This document shows, piece after piece, positions 54,228-63,472 of a stretch of DNA of 64,000 bases; the stretch's first letter is position 1, and each line of letters starts with the position of its first letter. The DNA comes from Magnetococcus sp. PR-3 (GTDB lineage Bacteria > Pseudomonadota > Magnetococcia > Magnetococcales > Magnetococcaceae). The translations under genes were made by a program, and so were the position numbers. Location: contig NZ_JBAHUQ010000005.1 of NCBI RefSeq assembly GCF_036689865.1, positions 1 through 64,000 on the forward strand, read 5' to 3'. The notes below the pieces were generated by a model that was not told the DNA's origin, made no database searches, and was given only the letters and a program-made list of their open reading frames with translations.

Positions 54228-56315
54228 TTATGTTTGATTTTTTAAACAGGCTACCATCCATATTTGACGTAACGTGCGTTCCAATTGACGGGTAAAGCCC
54301 TGCTCATCCCTGAGTGGGGAGTTTTCGATCTTTTGACGGATCGTCTGACGCAGGGTCTTGAGTGGTGCATCCGGTTGAGCCAGGGCAACGACGCAAGATA
54401 GGTAGTCTTCTGGACGGTGGGTCACCAGTTCAGAAAGCCCGACCTGATGGAGCAGAGAACCTCCCACCCGGTTGACATGATGGTTACCCTGCATGGTCAC
54501 TACCGGAACCCCCATCCACAGGGCTTCACAGGTTGTGGTGGTGCCGTGGTACGGGTAGGTATCCAGGGCAATATCCAGCTGATTATAAAGCTCTAAGTGC
54601 TCTTCAAAGCTCTCTGTTATGCCGAGGAAGGTAATCCGGTTAGGATCCACACCCAACTGGGTAAAACGGTGACGATAATCGGTGACCACATCCGCAATAC
54701 CAAACCCCCCATTTTTTAAGGTTAGGGTGGCATCGGGTAGGTGTTTAAGGATCTCTGCCCAGAGCTTGAGTATCTCATCGCCCATTTTCGCCAAGGTATT
54801 AAAGCTGCCCAAGCGTATGCCTTGGCCCGTGGATCGAGGTTGGGGGTTGACCGCTGGCGCGGTAGAGAGTGGACGGTAACAGTGAAAACCTTTTTCCATA
54901 TGAATCGGTTTTTCCGACATATAGCGGCCTTCACCTTCTGGGTCACTGATCAAGTCTGTCAAACGGTAATCCACGGCATCTAGGCCCGTGGTATCGGCAT
55001 AGCCAAGCCAGCTTATCTGGACAGGGGCAGGTTTTAGGGCAAATAGGGGCAGGCGGTTCCCGCCGGTATGTCCATTAAGATCAATGAGAATATCAATACC
55101 ATCCTGTTGAATCTGTTCGGCAGCTTGTGCATCGTTCAAGGTGTGGATATTACACCAACCCTCGCTCCAGGCCTGGAGTCGTTGGCTGACTTTGTCCATG
55201 GTGGGACTGTTGCTGTAGAGATAAAAAGCAAACTGTGTTCGATCATGATGTTCCATGGGGGCTTCTAAAAAAAAGCTCACAGGATGTGCGCGTAAATCAC
55301 TGGAGACCAAACCAATACGTAGTGGTTTATCGGGGTCTTGGCAGGGGGGGTGAACCGGTTGGTGGGCTTGTAGCGGCACCTCAACCTGTTGATGATAATG
55401 ACGGTGTATGGCGTAGAGCTGACTGGGTTCCACCGGTAAGTAGTGCAGGGCAAAAGCCAGATCACTACATAACCCCCGATTTTGGGGTTGAATGGTAATG
55501 GCCCGTTTAAGGTGCTCAATGGCCAATGGTATTTTACCGAGATCCAGCAACGTGGTGGCGTAGCCATAAAGGGCGGTAAAATAGTTGGGATCCAGAGCAA
55601 TGGCCCGTTGAAACATAGCCCGTGCATCGGTACGGCGGTTATGCTCCCGCAAAAGCTGGCCACATAGGGTAAGTATGGGTAGGTGGTTGGGGTTTTGTGC
55701 GGTTAAGGGTTCGATCAAGGCCAGTGCCTCACGGCTCTGACCCAGACTCTTTAAGGCATTGGCCATGCCAATGGCCCCTTGCAGGGTGTGGGGCTGCAGG
55801 GTGTGAGCCTGTTGAAAATGTTCCAGGGCATCTACCCACGCCCCTTGTCGGTTGAGAAGGTTGGCGAGGTTGAGATGAAACCCTGCCTCTTCCGGGTGCA
55901 AGGCAACCGCTTTTTGATAGTAGGTTAGGGCCTCTGCCTCTTGGCCCAAGCCCGCGAGGGATACCCCTAGATTGAATAAGAGAAAGGGGTTGTTCGGTCG
56001 GTGTTCTAAACCTTGCTGAAACATCTGTGCAGCTTGTTGCAGCTTGCCCTGTCGTTGATAGAGAGCCCCCAGTGCGTTCAAGATATCGATACGCCCCGGC
56101 GCTCTTTTTTCCGCTTCCAGAAAAAGGCTCTCTGCTTTGGGGAGTTGTCCTACGGTTAAAAGCAGTTGCGCCAGCTGATACCATGCATCTGCTTGCTGTG
56201 GCTGTTGGGTAATGGCCTGTTTCAGGGCTTCAATCGCCGCTGCATGGTTACCGTGTTGTTGGAGCTGTTTTCCGCTGTTTAAAAGGCTTTGATACGCCTT
56301 GTCAGGGATATCCAT
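54228..56315 (-). CDS. TPR protein with O-GlcNAc transferase (SPINDLY-like, GT41) domain
   Basis: About 695 residues. The N-terminal half (1-330) is roughly nine tetratricopeptide repeats (for example AWYQLAQLLLTVGQLPKAESLF). The C-terminal half is a GT41 catalytic region: LRIGLVSSDLRAHPVSFFLE, DILIDLNGHTGGNRLPLFALKPAPVQISWLGYADTTG, FNTLAKMGDEILKLWAEIL and LDTYPYHGTTTTCEALWMGVPVVTMQG, which binds the nucleotide sugar. Bacterial members glycosylate proteins such as flagellins or act in surface glycan synthesis. ATG 56315 has GAAGGAG five bases upstream. It diverges from a glycosyltransferase and FkbM gene. Confidence 0.92.
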   Translation of the reverse strand: MDIPDKAYQSLLNSGKQLQQHGNHAAAIEALKQAITQQPQQADAWYQLAQLLLTVGQLPKAESLFLEAEKRAPGRIDILNALGALYQRQGKLQQAAQMFQQGLEHRPNNPFLLFNLGVSLAGLGQEAEALTYYQKAVALHPEEAGFHLNLANLLNRQGAWVDALEHFQQAHTLQPHTLQGAIGMANALKSLGQSREALALIEPLTAQNPNHLPILTLCGQLLREHNRRTDARAMFQRAIALDPNYFTALYGYATTLLDLGKIPLAIEHLKRAITIQPQNRGLCSDLAFALHYLPVEPSQLYAIHRHYHQQVEVPLQAHQPVHPPCQDPDKPLRIGLVSSDLRAHPVSFFLEAPMEHHDRTQFAFYLYSNSPTMDKVSQRLQAWSEGWCNIHTLNDAQAAEQIQQDGIDILIDLNGHTGGNRLPLFALKPAPVQISWLGYADTTGLDAVDYRLTDLISDPEGEGRYMSEKPIHMEKGFHCYRPLSTAPAVNPQPRSTGQGIRLGSFNTLAKMGDEILKLWAEILKHLPDATLTLKNGGFGIADVVTDYRHRFTQLGVDPNRITFLGITESFEEHLELYNQLDIALDTYPYHGTTTTCEALWMGVPVVTMQGNHHVNRVGGSLLHQVGLSELVTHRPEDYLSCVVALAQPDAPLKTLRQTIRQKIENSPLRDEQGFTRQLERTLRQIWMVACLKNQT

Positions 56316-56403
56316 GGGTACTCCTTCCAACTTGGTTTCCAAGGGGTGGCGTGCTATGTTACGGGCAGAAAATATGACAGACACCCTGCCTGGAGTTGCC
56401 TCA

Positions 56404-57516
56404 ATGGCCCCCCCTCTACGTGAGCCAGTTGCACTCTCAAATATATTTGGTACCCAATATGATAAGAAGGTTGCATTGGTCTACATTACCATGCCCTTCG
56501 CCAATAAAAATATCCCACCTTGCCATCCCAGCTTAGAGACCTGCACCACCATGGCGCGGATTTTATCTCTAAAGGGATACAATGTAGATGTTATCCACTA
56601 TTTGGCGGTCAAAGCACCCGATATTAATGGGTATGACCTGATCGTAGGGTTTGGCTACCCCTTTGAAAAGAGTTTTAATAAGCCCTTTGCCGGTAAGCGT
56701 ATTTACTTTGCCACGGAGACGACCACCTTTCAACGGAATGGTTCTGAGATGGAACGCCTGCGGCAGTTACGGCGACGTCAGGGGGTTGCCTATCCTCCCC
56801 ACCGGTTAAAACCGTTTCCAGACTACGCCTCTATCCTGCACAGTGATGCCATTTTTTGTACCGGTAATCAGTGGACCATGGATACCTACCGGGCACTCTG
56901 TGATGTGCCTATTTATAGAACTCAAACACACTCTTATGCCTTTTTTCGTGAGCCTGATCTCTCCAGGGATTGGCACCAGGCAAAAGATCATTTTCTCTTT
57001 ATTGGTGGCGCCGGTATGATTTTAAAAGGTCTCGATCTGGCCATTGAGACCTTTTTACGTAATCCCCAATGGTCTTTACATGTGTGTACGCCACCCATCG
57101 ACCCCACTTTTAAAGCCATTTATGGTGAGGCCTTGGAACAGGCCCCTAATATTCACTTTCATGGATTTTTAGATCTTTCTACCGATGCTTTTAAACAGCA
57201 GCTTGCCCAGTGTGGCTTTGTGTTCTTTCCATCAGCTTCAGAGGCGGGTGGTACCAGCTGCTTGGATGCCATGGTTGGGGGGCTGATTCCCATAGTGACC
57301 CAAGAGGCCAGTGTGAATGTGGAACCCTTTGGCTTTACCCTGCCTGGGGTAGAGATTGCGCAGATTGAAGCGACCCTTCACCATGCACTGCAACAGAGTG
57401 AAGCCGATTTAAAATTGCGTTCTGAAGCCAGCTATCTCGCCGTACGAAATAATCATTTAATTGAACATTTTATCCAAGCTTTTTCAGGGGCGTTGGATGC
57501 GGTGTTATCATCGTAG
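56404..57516 (+). CDS. Glycosyltransferase, GT4-like
   Basis: About 370 residues with two Rossmann-like halves. The N-terminal part has DVIHYLAVK and YDLIVGFGYPFEKS. The C-terminal half has HFLFIGGAGMILKGLDLAIETF and FVFFPSASEAGGTSCLDAMVGGLIPIVT, the E-x7-E-like donor region of GT4 enzymes. Donor and acceptor unknown. ATG 56404 is used because GGAG lies eight bases upstream; the frame is open to 56299, overlapping the divergent gene. FkbM follows after 38 bases in the same operon. Confidence 0.8.
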   Translation: MAPPLREPVALSNIFGTQYDKKVALVYITMPFANKNIPPCHPSLETCTTMARILSLKGYNVDVIHYLAVKAPDINGYDLIVGFGYPFEKSFNKPFAGKRIYFATETTTFQRNGSEMERLRQLRRRQGVAYPPHRLKPFPDYASILHSDAIFCTGNQWTMDTYRALCDVPIYRTQTHSYAFFREPDLSRDWHQAKDHFLFIGGAGMILKGLDLAIETFLRNPQWSLHVCTPPIDPTFKAIYGEALEQAPNIHFHGFLDLSTDAFKQQLAQCGFVFFPSASEAGGTSCLDAMVGGLIPIVTQEASVNVEPFGFTLPGVEIAQIEATLHHALQQSEADLKLRSEASYLAVRNNHLIEHFIQAFSGALDAVLSS

Positions 57517-57554
57517 ATAACGGATCCCTTCACATCTATCTGACACAGGTCACC

Positions 57555-58544
57555 ATGGATATCACGTTAACACCCGAACAGAAGCAAAAACTCATTCGTG
57601 AACTGTGTGAGAAATATGACTCACGTGCACCGCTGACCTCGCTGTTGATGAAAATTCAGAATGTGGAGCGGGTTGTGGTACGGCGTGCCTTGGGGGAAGC
57701 TTCGATCCCTGAAGCCCAGCGGCCAGAGCTTGAAGTGACCTTTCCGGCCAATGATCAGGTTATATTTCCCCTGTTTGGGGTGCTGGGTGTGTGGGAGTTT
57801 ATGGAGGTCGATTTTTTATTTCAAACCATGGCGGCACATCCGGGCGCTTATACGCTGCTGGATGTGGGGGCCAATGTGGGTATGTTCACCCTGCAAGCCT
57901 TTAAAGCACAGCCCTTTTTTCCTCAAACAGCCAACTCTACGCTGGAACACGCTTTACTGTTTGAGCCACAACCGCTGGTTCGCCGCTGTTTGCAAGACAA
58001 CATGTTAAACAATGGTTTGCAAGAGTGTACAACCCTGTTCCCCATTGGCTTGGGCCATCAAAGTCAAAACAGTACCTTCTTCTGTGATGTGACCAACACC
58101 GGCAATAACTCGGTTTTTGCGGATGCCATGCGGGGCCATGATAGCCACCAAGTGGAGATTGAAATTCAACGCTTTGATGATCTCCTTCCCAAGTTATCAC
58201 CCCAACAGCAGGGACAGAATCGGTTTTTAAAATGTGATACCCAAGGCATGGAACCTTCGGTCTTGGCTGGTTTTCCTGATCACTACCTGCAGGGTATTAA
58301 AGGGATGGTGTTGGAGGTGTGGCCTACCATGCTTCAACAGAGCGATCCGGCCCTGGAAGAGGGGTTACATCACTTGATTGCCAGTTTCCCCAAGCTATGG
58401 ATTGATCGTCCCATTTTTGACCAACCCGCCGGACAGCTGAATGCCCTGGACTTTCATACCTATTTGGAACTGGTGCGGGAGGTTCAAAAACAGGCCAAGG
58501 GTCAGGTTAATCGTGCAGAGTTTAACCTCTATGCCATGCGCTAA
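57555..58544 (+). CDS. FkbM-family methyltransferase
   Basis: 329 residues. S-adenosylmethionine-binding motif I is TLLDVGANVGMFTLQAF; the later FLKCDTQGMEPSVLAGF is the FkbM signature equivalent of the usual IDVEGxExxVL. An N-terminal helical region (1-90) precedes the domain. FkbM enzymes methylate sugar hydroxyls, and here the preceding glycosyltransferase and divergent GT41 protein make a glycan methylation role likely. ATG 57555 is preceded by CAGGTCACC. Operon with the GT4-like gene; terminator at 58813. Confidence 0.88.
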   Translation: MDITLTPEQKQKLIRELCEKYDSRAPLTSLLMKIQNVERVVVRRALGEASIPEAQRPELEVTFPANDQVIFPLFGVLGVWEFMEVDFLFQTMAAHPGAYTLLDVGANVGMFTLQAFKAQPFFPQTANSTLEHALLFEPQPLVRRCLQDNMLNNGLQECTTLFPIGLGHQSQNSTFFCDVTNTGNNSVFADAMRGHDSHQVEIEIQRFDDLLPKLSPQQQGQNRFLKCDTQGMEPSVLAGFPDHYLQGIKGMVLEVWPTMLQQSDPALEEGLHHLIASFPKLWIDRPIFDQPAGQLNALDFHTYLELVREVQKQAKGQVNRAEFNLYAMR

Positions 58545-58812
58545 TGGATCGCTACCCTCGTTTATGAGGTAGGCTTTTGATGGAACATCTCTATAAGACA
58601 GGGGCAGTGCGCTTGGGTGCCTCTGATTGTGTGTGAGCACGCTGGAGCGATACCGCAACGGTTCGCTGAAGATCGGTTGGTGGAAAACAAGGCCTTACCC
58701 ATACACCCTTCGCATCGCAACATGCGGCTTCATGGATTGGCCAGACAAGGTGAGGGGGACGATGCCACTTCGTTGCCCCATCAAGGTAAGCTCAAGGCCA
58801 CAACAGGTCACA
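58545..58812. other. Intergenic between fkbM-like gene and pckA
   Basis: Short plus-strand frames (58617-58871) overlap each other without any family resemblance and are not called. The terminator at 58813-58847 is the one clear element. Confidence 0.4.
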
Positions 58813-58847
58813 AAAAAGCCCACCATGGTTACCATGGTGGGCTTTTT
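58813..58847. terminator. Bidirectional terminator between fkbM-like gene and pckA
   Basis: AAAAAGCCCACCATGGT and its complement are separated by one base, with A and T runs at either end, serving both convergent genes. Confidence 0.92.
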
Positions 58848-58876
58848 ATATACCAGGTTTGGGTGATTTAAATCAC

Positions 58877-60493
58877 TTAAACCTTAGGTCCAGCTCCTTT
58901 GATGGCATCAGAGACGCGATCAGCAAAGTTGGCAAAGTTCTCATTGAACTGGCGGGCCAGATCTTTAGCTTTGGCGTCAAAAGCATCCGCATCTTTCCAC
59001 GTTGCACGTGGTGTTAGGCGAATGGTCTCCACACCTTCAATGGTAGCAGGGACAGCCAGACCAAAGACAGGATCTTCATTGGTCTCCACACCGTTCAGGT
59101 CATTGGCCAGAATGCGGTCAATGATGGCGCGGGTCTCTTTAATCGGCATACGGTGACCTTCACCATAAGGACCTGCGGTCCAACCGGTGTTAACCAACCA
59201 GCACTTAGCCCCTGTCTCACTCAGTCGCTTACCCAGCATCTCGGCATAAACCGTGGGGTGGTGCACCATGAAGGGGCCACCGAAGCAGGCCGAGAAGGTA
59301 GCCTGAGGCTCTTTAACACCACGCTCAGTACCGGCCAGTTTGGCGGTATAACCTGAGATGAAGTGGTACATAGCCTGTTCAGGGGTCAGACGGGAGACCG
59401 GCGGCAACACACCAAAAGCATCGGCGGTAAGCAGAATAACATGGTCAGGATTACCACCCATACCGTCAGGCTTGATGTTGCCGACTGAGGTCAGGGGGTA
59501 AGCTGCACGGGTATTCTCGGTCTTGGCGTCATCATCCAAGTCCAGGGTGCGTGCCTCTTCATCCATCACCACATTTTCCAGCACAGTGCCGAAAGTTTGG
59601 GTGCAGTTGTAGATGACAGGCTCAGCTTCAGCACTTAGACGGATGGTCTTGGCGTAGCAGCCACCCTCAAAGTTGAAGACACCCTTGTCAGACCAACCGT
59701 GCTCATCGTCACCAATCATACGGCGCTTAGGATCGGTTGAGAGGGTGGTCTTACCTGTGCCAGAGAGACCGAAGAAGATGGCAACATCATCTTCAGAACC
59801 AATGTTGGCACTGCAGTGCATGGGGAACACACCCTGCTTAGGCAGCAGGTAGTTCATGATGGAGAAGATGGATTTCTTCATCTCACCCGCATAGGCCGTT
59901 CCACCTACAATGATCTCGCGCTGGGCGATGTTCATGTAGATAAAGGCTTCAGAGCGGGTGCCGTCCAATTCAGGATCTGCTTTAAAGTCAGGGCAGGCGA
60001 TGACGGTGAAGTCAGGAGGAACCACTTCGGCATCAACCGTTTCAGGCGTAATGAACAGGTTGCGGGCGAACAGATTTTGCCACGCTTTAATGTTCACCAC
60101 ACGCACACGGCGTTGGAACTGAGGATCGGCACCGACGCGGACATCCTGCACAAACAGTTCTTTGTCTTGCAGGAAGGCCATTAGGCGGCCACGCACCTTG
60201 TTATAGTTCTCTTCGGAGACAGGACGGTTTACCGCGCCCCAGTCCACATCAGCCTGACTGGTGGACTCTTCGACGATAAACTTGTCTTTGGCCGAACGAC
60301 CGGTATAGACGCCGGTCTCTACCACCACTGAGCCACCATGGGCCAGTTGGCCTTCGCCACGGGCAATGATGTTCTCATATAGCTTAGGGGTGGGTAGATC
60401 TAGGTTGACAGCGCTGGGGTTGCTGATGCCCCGTTCGGCCAACTGTTTGGTAACGGCTGCGACGCGTTCTTCATACGTCATGGTGCTGGACAT
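58877..60493 (-). CDS. pckA: Phosphoenolpyruvate carboxykinase (ATP)
   Basis: Decarboxylates oxaloacetate to PEP with ATP, the first gluconeogenic step. 538 residues, normal length. Motifs: GVYTGRSAKDKFIVEE near 60, GEMKKSIFSIMNYLLP, the kinase-1a P-loop FFGLSGTGKTTLSTDP, and the kinase-2-like loop MIGDDEHGWSD. The RGVKEPQATFSACFGGPFM stretch confirms the ATP type. ATG 60493 gives the usual start; the frame is open to 60544 with no better site. An inverted repeat lies 70 bases upstream. Confidence 0.96.
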   Translation of the reverse strand: MSSTMTYEERVAAVTKQLAERGISNPSAVNLDLPTPKLYENIIARGEGQLAHGGSVVVETGVYTGRSAKDKFIVEESTSQADVDWGAVNRPVSEENYNKVRGRLMAFLQDKELFVQDVRVGADPQFQRRVRVVNIKAWQNLFARNLFITPETVDAEVVPPDFTVIACPDFKADPELDGTRSEAFIYMNIAQREIIVGGTAYAGEMKKSIFSIMNYLLPKQGVFPMHCSANIGSEDDVAIFFGLSGTGKTTLSTDPKRRMIGDDEHGWSDKGVFNFEGGCYAKTIRLSAEAEPVIYNCTQTFGTVLENVVMDEEARTLDLDDDAKTENTRAAYPLTSVGNIKPDGMGGNPDHVILLTADAFGVLPPVSRLTPEQAMYHFISGYTAKLAGTERGVKEPQATFSACFGGPFMVHHPTVYAEMLGKRLSETGAKCWLVNTGWTAGPYGEGHRMPIKETRAIIDRILANDLNGVETNEDPVFGLAVPATIEGVETIRLTPRATWKDADAFDAKAKDLARQFNENFANFADRVSDAIKGAGPKV

Positions 60494-60544
60494 GGGTGGA
60501 AACCTTTCTACGTAGCGATCATATGTGCGTACACGCCAAATCAT

Positions 60545-61032
60545 GGCACGAAAAGGGCTTCGGTCATCCTTGATGATCGAAAAAGGATGACCTTGTCATT
60601 TCCCTAGGGATTACATAACCCCATCTTCGGGTTTCATTCCATGGTTGTGGGTTGTTTAATCAACCATCACAGACCACATACGCACCAACCATCCCTGACG
60701 CTCTGTCTGAGGGTAGGCAGGTGCGAACCTAGCGAGCTACCGATGGTTTGCCCTGTGGGGCGCACCAAGAAAGTAGTTCCCTATGGAATGCCATGCGGTT
60801 GGTAAACCATCCAGCACAGCCAGCCCCTGTTGCATCGTGTTTGACAGGCCTAACTTTATCAGTCAGCGACCCAAACCGGAAAAACAGGTGGCACATGATT
60901 TCGATTTCTAGGGGGTATTTTGCGGATCTAGACGACAAAAAGCCAGTGTAGAGTTTTGATGATGGGGATAAATATCAGTTATGCACGATCAGAACTAACA
61001 CTCTACAACAACACGTGATTTTATACCCGTCA
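60545..61032. other. Intergenic between pckA and nlpD
   Basis: Holds the pckA upstream region, including a 10-bp inverted repeat at 60562-60592, and the region beyond the nlpD stop. Short overlapping frames on both strands (about 60729-60951) are mutual shadows without family resemblance. No terminator with a T run was found for nlpD. Confidence 0.45.
60562..60592. promoter_or_regulatory. Inverted repeat upstream of pckA
   Basis: GGTCATCCTT and AAGGATGACC form a 10-bp perfect inverted repeat with an 11-base spacer, centred about 84 bases before the pckA start. It could be an operator or a 5'-leader hairpin; no named regulator can be assigned. Confidence 0.45.
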
Positions 61033-62214
61033 TCACTTAGAAAGATACTTTAGTGGATTCAGTGGCTTGATGGGCTTGCGAATTTCAAAGTGTAGGCGGG
61101 GTGATCGAACACGTACCCCGGTGTTACCCACCCGGGCAATCATTTGACCCGCACGAATTTTTTGTCCACGCTCCACTAAGTTCACATCATTGTGGGCATA
61201 AAGGGTCTTAAAGCGCCCTCCGTGGTTTACAATAATGAGATTTCCAAAACTGTCATGACCACCCACATAGGCAACCACACCAGAAGCGGGTGCGACCACA
61301 GGTGTCCCTTTTTGCGCGGCGATATCTATGCCGGGATTAACCTTGGCACCCCGTTTACCAAACCGGGCAACCACTTTACCTTTAACAGGCCAACGCCAAC
61401 GCCGTGGGGCCGGTGCCTTTTTGATATTAGACAGGTTGGCTTTTGCGGTGGCTGTGGTGACCTTTTTGGGGCGGGAGATAATCCCTTTTTTGTGTTCACT
61501 ACCATCCACACGCACGACGATCCGTCGTTGTTTGGAGGGTGGTTTGGTTTTAGAGCGCTTTTTTTGGATGCCACGACTTTTAGGCGGTGGTGCGGCCTTG
61601 CCCATGTTGGTGACAGGAACAACCTGGGCGATGGTGTTCTTTTTACCCTTCGATGAAATGACCGCCTGATCCACCTTACGGCTGGTGGGCAAAATAAAGG
61701 ATTTTTGTTTAATAAACCCACCACTGTGGCCCAAACCCATGGGGTCAGGTTGGGCAACTACAGAAGGTTGCGGTAGCCGCACAGTACGGGTGGGCTGTGT
61801 TTGATCCACAATAATCGCTTTACTCTGGCTCCCTTCGTCCATGACATCTGGCCCCGTTTGGGGCAGGGGTAGGTGTGGGGAGCGTACATAAAGAGGTTGT
61901 CCCACCACCACCTTATCGGGATCATCGACATTGTTCCAACGGGCCAGATCAAAAATATCCACATGATGGGCCATGGCGATCGACCATAGGGTATCGCCAG
62001 GTTGAACCCGGTAGGTGGGTGTGTTGCGTTGTGTTTTGTTTGGTGTGTGTGGGGTTGGTGCTGGGGGTTGCCAACCCAGCGCAGGGCCACGGGCCACCCG
62101 TACATTGGGGGCCGTTGGTTCTTTGCCCATCAGGGGGTCCATACCAACACATCCACTCAATAGCATAAGTGTCAGTAAACAAACCAACCGGTATTGTAAA
62201 GTCATACGATCCAT
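61033..62214 (-). CDS. nlpD: NlpD-like LysM and M23-domain lipoprotein
   Basis: Outer-membrane lipoprotein (lipobox LMLLSGC) with a LysM murein-binding domain (YRVQPGDTLWSIAMAHHVDIFDLARWNNV), a long basic, proline/lysine-rich linker, and a C-terminal M23-like domain (about 290-390). The first metal-ligand position is Asn in KVNPGIDIAA where active M23 enzymes have His, as in E. coli NlpD and EnvC, so it should activate an amidase instead of cutting murein itself. ATG 62214 is used; ATG 62205 overlaps the upstream stop as ATGA and is an alternative. Last gene of the surE-pcm-yqaA-nlpD operon; no rpoS follows. Confidence 0.9.
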   Translation of the reverse strand: MDRMTLQYRLVCLLTLMLLSGCVGMDPLMGKEPTAPNVRVARGPALGWQPPAPTPHTPNKTQRNTPTYRVQPGDTLWSIAMAHHVDIFDLARWNNVDDPDKVVVGQPLYVRSPHLPLPQTGPDVMDEGSQSKAIIVDQTQPTRTVRLPQPSVVAQPDPMGLGHSGGFIKQKSFILPTSRKVDQAVISSKGKKNTIAQVVPVTNMGKAAPPPKSRGIQKKRSKTKPPSKQRRIVVRVDGSEHKKGIISRPKKVTTATAKANLSNIKKAPAPRRWRWPVKGKVVARFGKRGAKVNPGIDIAAQKGTPVVAPASGVVAYVGGHDSFGNLIIVNHGGRFKTLYAHNDVNLVERGQKIRAGQMIARVGNTGVRVRSPRLHFEIRKPIKPLNPLKYLSK

Positions 62215-62789
62215 TTCATGACCACCACAATGCCAATAATCACCACCACCACGGCGATGGTAAGAAGATCCAGGTGACGTTCTACCAGGTGACGCAAACG
62301 GTCACCCCCCCATCGCAATAAGGCTGCAACCAGGAAAAAACGTGCGCCACGGGAGAGCAGGGACATCAACATAAAGAGTGCAAAATCGGCGTGTAGCGCC
62401 CCGGCCGTAATGGTGAACAGTTTATAAGGAATGGGACTAAAGCCTGCCAGTGCCACAATCCAGGCACCATGGGTATCAAACAGCGCGGCCAAGTCGGTAT
62501 AAGCATCCATTTTGCCATAAAAGTTCAAAATGGGTGTGCCGATGTAATCCCATGCCAGATAGCCAATGAGATAACCCAATGCACCACCCACTACAGAACC
62601 TACGGTGCATAGTGCGGCATAGATAAAACTGCGCATGGGCTCGGCCAAAGACATGGCAATGAGCAGCAGATCGGGCGGAATAGGGAAAAAAGAGGACTCA
62701 GCAATCGCAACGATAAATAGAGCAGGCATCGCTTTGGGGTGCATCGCCCAATGCATGGTCCAATCATATAATCCACGCATAACAGCCAT
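62202..62789 (-). CDS. YqaA/DedA-like membrane protein
   Basis: 195-residue inner-membrane protein of the SNARE-associated/DedA superfamily, YqaA branch. Segments: ALFIVAIAESSFFPIPPDLLLIA, GSVVGGALGYLIGYLAWDYIG, ALAGFSPIPYKLFTITAGAL (the re-entrant F-x-P-x-P motif) and a final helix ending VVVIIGIVVVMKWIV. Family members flip or transport lipids. The ATG at 62789 overlaps the pcm stop by one base (TAATG), and its stop touches the nlpD start, so it is embedded in the operon. Confidence 0.85.
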   Translation of the reverse strand: MAVMRGLYDWTMHWAMHPKAMPALFIVAIAESSFFPIPPDLLLIAMSLAEPMRSFIYAALCTVGSVVGGALGYLIGYLAWDYIGTPILNFYGKMDAYTDLAALFDTHGAWIVALAGFSPIPYKLFTITAGALHADFALFMLMSLLSRGARFFLVAALLRWGGDRLRHLVERHLDLLTIAVVVVIIGIVVVMKWIV

Positions 62790-63472
62790 TATTCCCACCC
62801 CTGCTGGCCGACCAGCGGTACAAAACGGCATGCCTCCAGCACCTCTCGGTGCCAGCTCTCCTGACCGGTACGGTGGATACGGATCATCTGTTGGTTAGCC
62901 TTGCCCCCTTCGGGGATAATCATTTGGCCACCAATTTCCAGTTGGCGCATCAACCGTTCTGGTACAGCAGGCGCACCGGCTGTCACAATAATCCGTTCAA
63001 AAGGACGTGGTTCCGGCCAGCCCAAGGTGCCATCTCCAACCCGGTAACGTACATTGCTTATGCCCATGTTCTCCAAACGCATACGAGCTGTCTGCGCCAA
63101 AGTGGGAATACGCTCAACGGTATAGACCCGACGGCACATGGCCGAGAGCACAGCCGTTTGATAACCAGAACCGGTACCGATCTCCAAAACATGCATACCA
63201 TACCCTAACCCCAGGGCCTGACTCATCCGGGCCACCGTATAGGGTTGGGAGAGGGTTTGACCTTCTCCAATCGGTAGAGTGGCATCTCCATAGGCATGGC
63301 CAGATAGGGCTTCATCCACAAAATCGTGTCGTGGAATAGAGCCCATCACTTCCAGTACCCGTGGATCGGTAATGCCCCGTTCCTGGAGTGCGTTGAGCAT
63401 GCGTGTACGGGCCCGGTCCCCACTGGCTGGTGGTGGAGGCGTTGTGGGCATTTTTAACGAAACAGCGACCAT
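62789..63472 (-). CDS. pcm: Protein-L-isoaspartate O-methyltransferase
   Basis: Repairs isoaspartyl damage in proteins by methylation with S-adenosylmethionine. Motif I is VLEIGTGSGYQTAVLS; the substrate-binding region IGEGQTLSQPYTVARM precedes it; VYTVERIPTLAQTA and RIIVTAGAPAVPE are later conserved motifs. About 227 residues. The start is uncertain: ATG 63472 overlaps surE, while ATG 63451 starts two bases after the surE stop; neither has a strong ribosome-binding site. Second gene of the surE operon, as in many proteobacteria. Confidence 0.92.
   Translation of the reverse strand: MVAVSLKMPTTPPPPASGDRARTRMLNALQERGITDPRVLEVMGSIPRHDFVDEALSGHAYGDATLPIGEGQTLSQPYTVARMSQALGLGYGMHVLEIGTGSGYQTAVLSAMCRRVYTVERIPTLAQTARMRLENMGISNVRYRVGDGTLGWPEPRPFERIIVTAGAPAVPERLMRQLEIGGQMIIPEGGKANQQMIRIHRTGQESWHREVLEACRFVPLVGQQGWE

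Noticed and set aside
54040-54261. 73-codon minus-strand frame upstream of the PAS sensor
   Set aside because: It overlaps the end of the GT41 gene in another frame and lacks a ribosome-binding site.
58617-58871. Overlapping plus-strand frames between the FkbM gene and pckA
   Set aside because: Two frames overlap each other and run through the terminator palindrome; neither resembles a protein.
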